Shown here one piece after another: positions 26,587-36,686 of a stretch of DNA of 64,000 nt. The notes below the pieces were generated by a model. It searched no databases. It was given only the letters and a program-made list of their open reading frames with translations, and was not told the origin of the DNA. Source of the stretch: Cercospora beticola (Eukaryota > Ascomycota > Dothideomycetes > Mycosphaerellales > Mycosphaerellaceae); contig NC_088940.1 of assembly GCF_033473495.1 (NCBI RefSeq), forward strand, positions 2,790,001-2,854,000, written 5' to 3'. The position numbers and the translations under genes were made by a program. Numbering within the stretch: the first letter of the stretch is position 1; each line of letters begins with the position of its first letter.

Positions 26587-26641
26587 TATTTCTTTTAGTA
26601 CTTCTTTATCTAGTAAAGATCTCCTTCTAAATATATTCTCT
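26587..26641 (-). mobile_element. Copia copy C, fragment 5
   Basis: 55 bp continuing copy C (copia A about 12607-12660). It starts with the LINE TSD and ends with the TRIM TSD TCTCT (26637-26641). Confidence 0.75.
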
Positions 26642-27321
26642 TATAATAGCGAAATCCTAGAGCTTTATTTCGTTATCTCTTAGCTAAAAAGATATAATAT
26701 CCGAGCTTAGTAAGTATAGATAGCTCTAGGTTATAAATCTTTAGTATATTACTATATAATCTAGGTATTATATAACTACCTACGTAACTCTACTCTTATA
26801 ACTATCCCCTTCTCTCGGAAGATAACGCTCCGGCGCTAAGCCTAGATTATATACTTAGAGGCTATAGTATATTACGTAACTAAGAGTACTTACTAAGTTA
26901 TATTAACTCTAAAGTAATAGATAAAAGACTACGGAAGTATATAGGTCGTATATATATAGAACCTAGTTACGTAATATAAGTATATAATAAGGCAAATCTA
27001 TAAACGTTACCTAGTACTAAAGTATTTAGTCTTAGTATATATACCGATATAATTTTAACTCTACTTTTTAGCTCTAAGTAAGAATCGAACTAAAGACCTT
27101 AGATATACCGAGCTACCGACTTCGGCCGAATCTATAGTAGAACTATTAAGCTCGGATATTCTTATAATAGCGAAATCCTAGAGCTTTATTTCGTTGCCTC
27201 TCGGCTAAAAAGATATAATATCTAAGCTTAGTAAGTATAGATAGCTCTAGGTTATAAATTTTTAGTATATTACTACGTAACCTAGGTATTACGTAACTAC
27301 CTATATAACTCTACTCTTATA
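26642..27321 (-). mobile_element. TRIM-type miniature LTR retroelement, copy 2 (680 bp)
   Basis: Inverted copy of 14469-15148 with exactly the same length. LTRs are 26642-26800 and 27163-27321 (159 bp each), with a perfect TSD TCTCT at 26637-26641 and 27322-27326. Read on the minus strand, the polypurine tract GAGAGAAGGGGATAG precedes the 3' LTR, and AATATCCGAGCTTA begins two bases after the 5' LTR. The tRNA-like region is better preserved here (GTCGGTAGCTCGGTA, then GTTCGATTC). No ORF. Confidence 0.85.
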
Positions 27322-28956
27322 TCTCTCTAGGTAGTATTCTTCTCTTTTCTACTCTACTAGCCTATTTTAAGGTAATAGTTCTCTTAGCTTTATTAAAGTA
27401 TAGATACTTAGTAATATTTCTAAAATACTTCTTTTTATAGAAGTAGTATTTTAGCTTTATACTTTAGATCTCTCTTCTTTTAGTAAATATTACTATTTCT
27501 TATAACTAGTATCTATACTATATTAACTCTTCTATTTTAAAAAGTTAGAGGATTTTTTTAGAGTCTAAGTTCTTCTAAGCTTAAATAGTTTACTTTATAC
27601 TCTTATACTTAGCTAGGAGTATAAAGAGTAGATATTTAATTCTTATATTAGAAGTCTTATAGTATAACTCTCTCTAGTTAATCTCTATAATCCTTCTTCT
27701 AAAATTACTAAAGTAGATCTATAATTTCCTAATTATATTTTCTAGTTCTATTTTAAAAGTTATAAATTCTTAGATAATAGCTATTATATATACTTATTAG
27801 ACTTTACTATATTTACTATATAGCTTTATCTAGATATTATATACTCTTATCTTATCTATTACTTTATTTTAGTTATTTATATAAAGACTTTCTATTAGAA
27901 TATAGATTACCTTTATATTATCCTTCTACTATTTTAAACTAAACTCTAAAAAGATAGTACCTTTCCTTTTACTTAATAAAGCTTTAGATACTTTAGCTAG
28001 AATAGATACTAATAATCTCTTTAAGTCTAAAATTATCTAGAAGATTTCTTTTCTTCTAAGTATATTTTCTTATAGCTTAAATTATAGTTTCTAGTTCTCT
28101 CTTATTAGAATTAGTATTCTCTTTCTATCTAATTTACTTATTAAATCTATTTCTATAAAATTAGATAAATAAATCTAAACTCTAGAAATATAAGCTCTTT
28201 TAATCTAATTAGTAGCTTCTAGATTTCTATTTTCTCTAGTTACTAAGACTCTTCTCTTTTAGCTAAAATATCTAAGAAGTCTTCTCTTTTAGAGAAGTTA
28301 GTTAGATTCTTAGATAGAGAACTTCTAAAAGATCTACTTTCTTAAAAGAGTACTACTAGCTAGTTCTAAAGTATTAGTAGTACTTTAGTACTTAGGCCTA
28401 GTTTTATTCTTTTAAGTACTATAATCTAAAGCTTATCTTTTCCTTTTTATACTCCTTTAGTATACTTCTCTTTTAAAGTAGAGTATATTTTACTAGACTT
28501 TTCTCTATCTTACCTATTCTTTAGAAACTTCTAGCTTATAACTAGGATCTTCTAAAGCTTTAAAATAGTATAGATAGGATATACTTCTAGTCTTCTTTAT
28601 ACTCTTTTTCTACTTCTCTATCTAGTTAATACTATAAGTTCTATAAGAGGTAATACGTATTACTTTAAGAATAAGAAAACTAACTTTTTCTACTTAGAGC
28701 CTCTCTATAAACTCGAGCTTATAACCTATTAAATTATATTCTTATAGGTACTCGTCGGATAGATATAATATAGTAGAAGTAGAGATAATAAGTAGAAACT
28801 AACCGAGTTAATTATATTAGTTAGTTATAAGTTATATTTTACTTCTAAAATAAATATTAGCTAGGTTATATAACCTAGTATTATATAACCTATATTACCT
28901 AATTCTAATCTCTAAAGTATCTCTTAGAATATCTAACTAGACTATACTTTCTAATA
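27322..28956 (-). mobile_element. Copia copy C, fragment 6 with its 5' LTR
   Basis: Continues copy C (equivalent to copia B about 19738-21373) through to its right-hand LTR at 28727-28956. Besides the CA-to-TA changes, this copy shows many extra C-to-T changes in CC and CT contexts relative to copia B (for example tcctccttat in B is ttctttttat here), so it is the most mutated copy. Its half-tRNA primer site reads GGTTATAAGCTCGAG on the minus strand. Confidence 0.85.
28727..28956 (-). repeat. Copia C 5' LTR
   Basis: 230 bp, starting TATTAAATTATATTC and ending TTTCTAATA. It marks the right edge of the outermost element and nearly the right edge of the RIPed compartment. Confidence 0.85.
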
Positions 28957-29719
28957 ATTCCTAAGAATCTTTTATATAAGATAGCTAGCTTCTTCTAGAA
29001 AACGTATAATATAGATTATAAGCTACCTCTCTATAGTATAGCTAGTATAAACTATTATTACCTAGAGAAAAGTATCGATTAGAAACCTAGCGGATAGAAG
29101 CTTAGGAAACCCGTCGGAAAATATTTACTAAAAAATAGACGTAAGTGCGATCGGAATAAAGCCCGTTCTTACGCCTTTGCCTTAAAAGTTTTCGCAATAG
29201 TGTCCCCCTTTCTTTAAACATATATTCGAAATAAAGAGCTTTCGACTAACGGTATGCGTTTCCAACAATTAGGAAAAATCTACGTCTTCGTATACTAGAA
29301 CAATATGCAAAAATTTGGAGGCGAGGGTGGCTCGGTAAACGTATATGCTGCTCACTGCTGCGTTGAGTTGGTCGTCAACGGCAACGCCAAAGCAAATGTT
29401 CAGGGGAAAGACTATCTGCACAATGGTGGCCACCAGGGGCAAGGAAAATACTGCATCTACGATAACTATGCCCATGTAGCGGTTTCTATTGTGAAAGGCA
29501 ATTAGGAGAATTCTTGATAGCTATCAGTGGTCTGGTTACTTCGTTACTGTAGCAGAAGCAACGAAAAGAATTATCTGCGATTGGCGGGATAGACATAGAG
29601 TGCATATACAGAGCGATCGCGTAACGCAAAAGAGAAATTGGAGCAAGAGCAGAAGAGCCGCGAGGCTTTTGACATGAGCATTTGAACTTTCGCTCTCACA
29701 ACTTGAACGGTCCGGTCTG
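28957..29719. other. Transition zone between RIPed DNA and the gene-bearing compartment
   Basis: Bases 28957-29160 are still AT-rich and CA/TG-poor. From about 29200 the composition becomes normal. I see no gene; short reading frames at 29269-29748 overlap on both strands and resemble no family. A loose inverted pair (gacgtaag near 29130 and cttacgcc near 29190) is present. Confidence 0.6.
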
Positions 29720-31252
29720 CTATTTCTGGAACACTCCCTGAGGATCATATTTCGCAGAGAGTCTACGCAAAAAGGCCTGCTTCTCAGGCCCGTAGCTGCC
29801 GATTACATCTTGTTCGCGGTGCGCGTAATTCATGTAATTGAAAGGTGAATAAAATCCACGAGTACGAGCTAATTCTTCGATGTCAGCGACAATATTTCGG
29901 GTGAGTGAGGTTACTGCTTTATCGTCTTTCTCATCCGTCCAAGTCGCGGCCACATTGAGGTTCACGAGGGGCTCGTCTGGCCCTTGAATACCGAAGAGCT
30001 CCCCGAGTCCCTCGCGAGCGCTTTTGTTCCGGAGCGCTGGGGCTAAGAACTGGATGTCAAAAGCCGGAGCAGCGCTGGCCGGAGGACCCGCAGTGCTCTT
30101 CTGCCAGATTTCAAACGCCGCCTTGAGGAGATCCTTATTGTATTGCATGCAGATAGTCCAGTAAATGTTTCGTTTCGCTGTCACGTAGGTCATCTCTGCC
30201 ATCTCTGTTTCGAAGTCAAACGACGACGCCAGTCGACCCGAATTGTGAGTGCTTGGAAGTTCTCGAAGTGCTTGGAAGACAGCCGGCTCTGGTGTCGGCT
30301 CGCAGTATGCCATTTGCACCAAGGCAATCAGCTCTGTATCCTTGAAGCGAGCCGGATCATTGTGGTGAACGACATCGACGATCAGGTTTGCCATGCCGTC
30401 CTGTGCCAAGCTTTTTGCGTAGCAGTCAATTGCTTCAAAAAGGTCGGGGAACGACTTGTCTGAAACAATTTGCATTCCTCCCCACATGCCATCGCATGGG
30501 TGCAGTTTGATCGTGACGCTCGTCACGATGCCGAAGTTATGGGCGCCGCCTCCTTTCAGGGCTCTCAGGAGGTCGGGATGGATTTGTTGGTCGGCGGTGA
30601 CCAGAGTGCCGTCAGCAAGGACGACGACGTCGGCGGAGATGATGCTGTCGCTTCCCCACCCATGCTTGGCACCCCAAGCAGAGAGACCACCTTCAGCATG
30701 TCAGCTCCATTGACCATTGACCTTGTGCACTGTGTGCACTCACCTCCAAAAAGGAACCCTGGCACGCCAACTGACGCATCTCGACCTCCCGCAGCCGCAA
30801 GTTTTTGTTCGTCAAGAATCCTGAAAAGCACGCCCCAGCGCACTCCCGGTCCGAGTCGCACAGTCTTCTTATCCTTGGCGATCACTATGTGATCCAGACG
30901 ACTCAAGTCAATCGTAACGCCATCGTTAGTGCTTGAGCCTCCCAGGTTGGAAGAATGGCCACCTCCTTTAATTGCGAACGCAAGGCGGGCGCGCACAATC
31001 TCCTGGACGATCCCAGATACGTGCTCCGGGGTATGTGGTTGGAAGAAGGCTGAAGGTGCGGCAGACCGTTGCTGTGCATTCCAATAGCTCTCTTGCACTT
31101 TCAGAAACTCCTCGGTGCCAGGCAAGATGACCGGGAATGGCTGCAAGGCAACGACTGCCTCGATCTGCGAGACGTGTCAGCTGTGCATGACAGCCCACCT
31201 CAGTGGTACACACTGCTTCCTGCGCCGCTGGCTTCTCTGCGTAGACTGCCAT
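29720..31252 (-). CDS. FAD-linked oxidoreductase, berberine bridge enzyme (BBE)-like
   Basis: Predicted join of three minus-strand exons: 31252-31214, 31140-30744 and 30690-29720 (468 aa). The introns are 73 bp (GTGTGT..CAG) and 53 bp (GTGAGT..AAG), and both junctions keep frame. The N-terminal PCMH/FAD_binding_4 domain carries KGGGHSS with His75 placed for 8-alpha-histidyl FAD linkage, and later FGGGGLS, KHGWGSD and GGGAHNFGIVTS. The C-terminal BBE segment has FNYMNY near the end. The second FAD-linking Cys seen in some BBE enzymes is not evident. No signal peptide is seen, so it is probably intracellular. The family oxidises alcohols, sugars or secondary-metabolite intermediates using O2; the substrate is unknown. 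The start was chosen because the first exon supplies the only suitable ATG. It is divergent from the ferric reductase at 32750. Confidence 0.88.
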
Positions 31253-32749
31253 TGAAGACACAAGACTTGCGTGTGTGGAGACTTTCGATGCTACAGAATT
31301 TTTTTCGCATTTTACCAATGCACACGTGCGGGAAACGCAGCAAAGATATATACTTGAAGTCGGCCGCGGCCGATATACTGCAGTTGCCTGGTTTGGGAAG
31401 ACAAGCATTCGCCGGCCTCTTTGATATACTTCGTCAATGCTGAATAGCTTGTATATCGGCTATGTTGAATTCCGTGGAACCCTTTTTGCGGATCTCAAAC
31501 GCCACGCGCGGATTCCGAGCACATCTTCACGGGGCTGTCCCGCCTCTGGAGTTTGCTGTTGCGGCCATTCGAAGCTACATTAAGTCCGTCCATGCGATAT
31601 CAGCTTACCATCTGGTACTGCGCCTCCGTGCAATCCGCGGAAAATGGTGGTACAGCCCGCTGTCGCCGTGGTTTATGGCACTGTCCTCACTCGTCTAAAC
31701 CAATGTAAGTCGTACGACCAATAGTGATTCAGACGTCCGAGTGACCAGCAGTCCTGTAGAACGCTCGGATGGTGCACGAATGTATCGTGCTCGATTTAAC
31801 AGGCTCTCTTTGTGTTTGAACAATCCAAGCAGAGACATCGTCGCCATTCCGCACTTCCTCCGCCATCAGAAGCGGCCAGACAGTGCGACTTGTTTGCAAA
31901 CAGTGTGTTGACGAAGACCTAGTCTCTGCATGGTCTGCTCTCCTGGTGGACCAAAAGCTTTACACCATCCGAGAAACACCAAGATGCTATGCTTCGCTGA
32001 AAGCAGAGGCTCAGCTTGTTGGGGTCTAATGCGAGAGCGATGCATGGTCGTAGTACCAGACGATCAAGTGTGTAAAATCGAAGGCGAGGCATTCAAGGTA
32101 CGTGCGAAGTCGCAGGTGAGAACATACTGCAGAGCGTTAGTCGAAGGACAACTTGCAGTTCCAGCACAAGATATCCAAGATGACTTATAGCTCGTGTAAG
32201 GACACGGGATGCACTGCCGGGCTCTGCGAGACCGATCACTGAGCGAGAGTATCTCGGACTGGACCAGCAGCTTTATCTGCCAGTGAGCAAAGGGACTCCA
32301 GCTCGCAAGCCTGGCATGGCGAGGAAGCAACCGTCTTTATTGGGATAGGCTTCAAGTCAACCGCGGATTCTCCTGCTTACTTCTGAAGTGTGTCCAGATT
32401 GCCTTGCCCGAAGATGCGTTTCTAACTTAGGCTTGGCGAGCGGGCAAGCCCTAAGTCTCAAGCTCAGCTTTCAATGTGCTCAAACTTTCTCAGTGCCGCC
32501 GCCACGTGGGAAAAGTATCACTACAAGGCTTAAATCGACTGCTTCTAGAACTGAGACACGAGGGAGGAGCCAGGTGAATGGCACTGAGAGGTGCTGCAGG
32601 TCCGACCCGCAGCGAATCAGCTTGATCGCAAACATGCCCACGGCATGACCGTCGCCATGAGCAGGTAAAGAGGTATATAGAGACTCATCTCTGCGATGTT
32701 GCTCTTTGTGCGATTCCACTCTGCTGAGCGGTAGCATCAGGTCTACACC
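31253..32749. promoter_or_regulatory. Divergent intergenic region between the FAD oxidase and ferric reductase 1
   Basis: 1.5 kb without a credible gene. On the oxidase side there is a TATA-like tract (31345-31351) and, just upstream of it, the 14-bp palindrome TCGGCCGCGGCCGA (31360-31373), plus an E-box CACGTG (31323-31328). A PDRE-type TCCGCGGA lies at 31634-31641 and a copper-box-like TGAGCAAA at 32284-32291. On the reductase side TATATA is at 32674-32679, about 75 bp before the ATG. Confidence 0.5.
31360..31373. promoter_or_regulatory. Perfect 14-bp palindrome TCGGCCGCGGCCGA next to a TATA box
   Basis: Self-complementary, built of CGG/CCG triplets as recognised by Zn(II)2Cys6 regulators, about 108 bp upstream of the oxidase ATG and about 10 bp beyond its TATA-like tract. 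The regulatory role is inferred from position and family knowledge only. Confidence 0.4.
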
Positions 32750-34944
32750 ATGGCAAAGTTCATGCTGCTTCTGGGACTGATCGGCCAAGCGACAGCTCAA
32801 CACCTCGAATCGTACAAATTTCCTGGACATGGTTTCTCCTGGTACAAACCTGCTTGCAGCTATGCCTGTTGGAGTTCACTTTCCAGTGCAATGCTCTCCT
32901 GCACATCGATGGACCATTCTGCAGGCGCAAGTGGGCATCACATGTCCATGACTAGCCCGCAATGTCAGGCAAACGATACCGCACTGCTTACCAGCTTGGC
33001 ATATTGCATGAAGGAGCACTGCCCGGCGGATGTGACAGCGGCAGACATCGAAGATTATTGGGGATCCCGAATGCTGGACACCACCGGAACGGTCCAGGCC
33101 AAGTGGACGTACGGCGAGGCTTTGGCACAGGTGACGGAACCACCAACTGCGGTTTTCAATTCGAGCTCCGAGGATGTGTTAAACCAGACTGTCTTGGCGC
33201 CGAAGAGCACGTACGAGGTGAACAATCGGTTCAACATCTTGTTCGATCATCTTGAGGCGCTGCAAGCAAGATACGCGTGAGCATTTCCGATCCATTTCCA
33301 ACTTACTGCAATCTCACAAAATACAGGTTTGTCATCATCACGATCGGATTCGGCACTCCAATCCTCTTCTCGCTCCTCCACTTCCTGCCGTGCACGACCA
33401 ATCTCCTCGACAAGTTCAAGCCGTACATTGTGTATCCGTCGTTGATTGGGACATATCGTATGCGATCACTGCCTTGGCTTCTTGGAAACGCCCCCACAGC
33501 CGGCCAGGCATTGTGGATATTCATGTTCTTCGCGATCAATCTTGTGCTGAGCTGTGTCAATTATCGCACCATGCCTGAGGGAACCATGCCATGGGGATTC
33601 ACCAAGCGGGAGGAACTCTTGGCCTACATTGGGTATCGCACTGGACATTTCGGATATATGCTACTGCCGCTTGTCATTCTCTTCTCCAGCCGCAATAATG
33701 TGCTCTTGTGGGTGACGAGCTGGTCATATGAGACTTACCTGTTGCTGCATCGCTGGGTCGCACGTTTATTCACGCTGTATGCAATCATCCACAGCGTTAC
33801 ACTGTTGGGCACTTACACTGGGTCGGGAAGCTATCCTACTGCGTCAAAGGAACCGTATTGGCTGTGGGGCATTGTGGCCACTGTCTTGAGCTGTGCGATG
33901 CTTGTCTTCAGCATGCTCTGGTTTCGCCAGAAGAGTTACGAGCTCTTTCTGATCGGCCATATCGTCATGGCCGTCTTCGTTCTCGCCGGCTGCTGGTCAG
34001 TACTACCAACATGATTCTTACCAGCGTCTGCTTACCATTTCTCCAGGTACCACGTCATCCTCAAATGGGGCTACAACTTCTACGACAATTGGCTCTACGC
34101 CGCCATGGCCGTTTGGGGGTTTGATCGTCTCATGCGCCTTCTTCGTCTCCTCAAGAATGGTGTCAAGCATGCCACAGTAACAGAGATCGACAAGAATCAT
34201 GTCCGTATCGACATTCCCGATATTCACTGGGATCGACAACCAGGCAGCATTGCCTTTGCCTATTTCCCGCAACTCAACAAATTACGCCCGTGGGAGAACC
34301 ATCCCTTTTCTGTCAACGCCACAAGCTCTTTTCAAACGCGCGACCATGCCATTGTCTCATCGGGCATCTCTTCAGACGGCAATTCGTCCTCCTCCGCTCG
34401 CGGGACTGATGAAGAGAAGACCATTGGTGTCACTGTGTCGTCCAGCTATGCTCCACCACCAGCTGCTGGCCTGACCTTCATTGTCAAGAAGAGAGCCGGC
34501 CTGACCCAATACCTCAAATCCCACGCAAGCCTGCTCACTCTCATAGATGGGCCGTATCCGCGCAAGATCGATGGTGCTGTGCTCGCCGCTGATCACCTGC
34601 TGCTCGTCGGCGGCGGTATCGGCATTACAGGATTGGTGGCATGGATCCATGCGCATCCGAACTTGAAACTCGCCTGGAGTGTGAGGAGCGAGGATCAGCC
34701 GTTGGTCAGTGAACTTGATGCTGTGCTGGAGGGTGTGGCGGATAAACAGGTACTTGTTGGCGAGCGCATTGATGTTGCTCGACTGCTCAAGTCGACTGCG
34801 GCGAAGGGATACAGTAAGGTCGGAGTCGTAGTTTGTGGGCCGGCCGGTATGTGCGACGACGTGCGGAGCAAGGTCGCGAGGGTTGGTCGTGGTAGCGGGA
34901 GTGCGACAATGTGGGATTTGGAGGTCGAGGCTTTTTCGTGGTAG
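32750..34944 (+). CDS. Ferric/cupric reductase transmembrane protein (FRE family), gene 1
   Basis: Join of 32750-33276, 33327-33995 and 34047-34944 (697 aa). The introns are 50 bp (GTGAGC..CAG) and 51 bp (GTCAGT..CAG). Residues 1-16 look like a signal peptide, followed by a Cys-rich extracellular segment (about 17-170). Six or more membrane segments follow, with the canonical bis-heme pairs His317/His331 and His387/His401, each H-x13-H. Then come an FAD-binding HPFSVN motif, an NADPH-binding VGGGIGITG motif and a C-terminal CGPAGMCDDV. It transfers cytosolic NADPH electrons across the plasma membrane to reduce Fe(III) or Cu(II) outside. TATATA lies about 75 bp upstream. It is divergent from the FAD oxidase; a second FRE lies at 55321. 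Confidence 0.93.
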
Positions 34945-35654
34945 ACCAGATGCGGATGTCGCGGTTGGCAGGGACTCGTATTGCAAGAGCTAGACTTGGA
35001 CTTTCTGCTCGAGAGTGCACGCTTCATTATTGTTCTCTAGGGGTCGATAGTGCTTGAATTGTGTTATGATCGGCTTTTCTGTAGAAGACACTTCAACGCT
35101 GCCAAAACAATATACATCGGCCGCAGGAATCTGCAAGAGATAGGAGAGAGCCTTCAACACAGTCTCGACGGCATGCGGCATTCGATCTCACAAGCAGATG
35201 TTGCTGAGCCATAACAGGAAGGAGTAGAAAAATCGTGTTCATTTCCCCTTTCCATCTGTAATCTCGCATGCTCACAGCTTCTCATGCCAGACTTTGATCC
35301 GTTCTATGGTGTCGGCTTTTGAGGATGTCGAGAACCTGGGGCTCTCACTGTTACACAAGAATCCCATCGTTACACAATGGAGTTCTTCCAATGGACGTGC
35401 ACTGTGCGCTAACTATTTCCCATGGGAAAGCAGAACAGAAATCAAGGCTGAAACTGCGCACTCTGCCTGGAATATATAAGTGTTTCTTTGTTCACCCGCT
35501 TCTCTGCCATACGCAATGTAGTTGAGGCGCTTTATCTCGAAAAACGAGGCATGCGTTGAGCCGACGCAGCGACGAGAGGGAACAAGGTATGAACATTTTC
35601 AAATTCCATTTTGCTATCTACAGCTGTACTGTTTGCTCGGAGTCACAGTTCCAA

Positions 35655-35777
35655 CCATGGCTACCTCTGAATGAAACCTCCTCTGTGTGCAAGCGCAGAT
35701 CAATGAGCCAATCAGCAAAGCTTCTCGTGAATTGAGAGTCGATCAGGTTACGCGCTTCCACTCAGTGCTAGCCACGG
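35655..35777 (+). repeat. Diverged direct repeat, copy 1
   Basis: Begins atggctacctctgaatg and runs through aatcagcaaagcttctcgtg to ttccactcag. Matches 35990-36115 with many substitutions and small indels. Origin unknown; probably an old duplicated segment or element relic. Confidence 0.55.
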
Positions 35778-35989
35778 TTGAAGTTCCTCTCCTGTAGAAC
35801 ATTTCAGCCATGCAGGCCACTCTCGATCATTCCATCCAAGGTGTTCGGGCGTTTTGCTACGATTCCACACACTCACGCTCCAAGATGTGAGGTTCAAGAT
35901 ATGTCAAATGAGCAGCCGGGTCCGAAAACCCACAACTATGGACAAGACTCGATTACTGAAACCAAGGATCGGAACACGCACGCCCGCCA

Positions 35990-36115
35990 GTACTAACCGT
36001 GGCTACTTCCGAATGCTACTACCCCTGGAAGCAACGACAGGTCGCTAAGCCGATCAGCAAAACTTTTCATGGATCGAGAGCCAGTCTGGTTAGGTGCTTG
36101 CACTCAGAGGTAGTC
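35990..36115 (+). repeat. Diverged direct repeat, copy 2
   Basis: Begins taaccgtggctacttccgaatg and includes gatcagcaaaacttttcatg and tgcttgcactcag. Direct orientation relative to copy 1, with about 335 bp between starts. Confidence 0.55.
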
Positions 36116-36248
36116 GCATCCAGAGGGGATCACGGTTACACGAACCTGGTAGAGTGATTGATGGCTCACCTCCGCTTTCGTGTTTCCAAATTTTCATTGT
36201 GCAGTTTTGGGTCCGACCAGTACGGCAACTCAGCTGGCAACTTGGGAG

Positions 36249-36686
36249 ATGATCGGTCCCTGCGCAATGATAGTATCCAACACGGAGCTCCTGACTGTTA
36301 TCGAGAGGAAAGAGTCTACTATCCAGTCACCGGATATGCCCGAAGGCCTTCGTGTACTCTATCTGCGTACCTGGCCCATCAGTCCGCCAAGTCTTCGCTC
36401 TCTGCTCGACCGCATGATCAGTCAAGGCATGTTCTTCGAAGGGTTCCGCGCTTGGGACAACGTATTGAGTATCTACGAAGCACAAGGTGAAGCTGCACCT
36501 GAGCGGCTTTTCAGTCGCTACGTAGGAGAGACCGAGGGCCCCAAATGCCCCATCGACCGCCAGTCAGAAGATGAACAAGGACGCGAGTATGGAGTCATAT
36601 CGGCTTTCCTCAAAGCCGTAGAAGAGTGCATATCTGATGTCAATTGCGAGTGCAAGATGCCTGCCAGTACTACCCTAGACAAGTAG
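36249..36686 (+). CDS. Hypothetical protein, possible gene fragment with a weak GIY-YIG-like segment
   Basis: Open frame of 145 codons from the ATG at 36249; the frame is open further up, where a splice acceptor ttgtgcag at 36197-36204 could join an upstream exon. The middle is protein-like (LYLRTWPISPPSLRSLLDRM, AWDNVLSIYEAQGEAAPERL), and SRYVGETEGP loosely recalls the YIG half of GIY-YIG nucleases. The full domain with catalytic Arg and Glu cannot be recognised. It is Cys-containing at the end (CECKMP). There is no recognisable promoter, and diverged repeats lie just upstream, so a truncated or decaying gene is as likely as a functional one. Confidence 0.4.
   Translation: MIGPCAMIVSNTELLTVIERKESTIQSPDMPEGLRVLYLRTWPISPPSLRSLLDRMISQGMFFEGFRAWDNVLSIYEAQGEAAPERLFSRYVGETEGPKCPIDRQSEDEQGREYGVISAFLKAVEECISDVNCECKMPASTTLDK

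Larger units (their letters stand above)
34945..36248. other. Intergenic region with a diverged direct duplication
   Basis: No credible gene. It contains two diverged copies of a roughly 125-bp sequence (about 35655-35777 and 35990-36115) sharing ggctac, gatcagcaaa/aatcagcaaa and cttccactcag/cttgcactcag blocks. A TTTGCTCG at 35632-35639 is within chance expectation. Confidence 0.5.

Noticed and set aside
29269..29748. Three overlapping small frames on both strands
   Set aside because: No start context, splice sites or family similarity; the composition is that of a boundary region.
30143..31443. Plus-strand frames antisense to the FAD oxidase
   Set aside because: Shadows of the minus-strand gene, whose three exons give a complete BBE-type protein.
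35632..35639. TTTGCTCG copper-box match, also one inside the Ctr coding sequence near 54521
   Set aside because: Single degenerate 8-mers of this type are expected about once per 8 kb on two strands, and neither sits in a relevant promoter.
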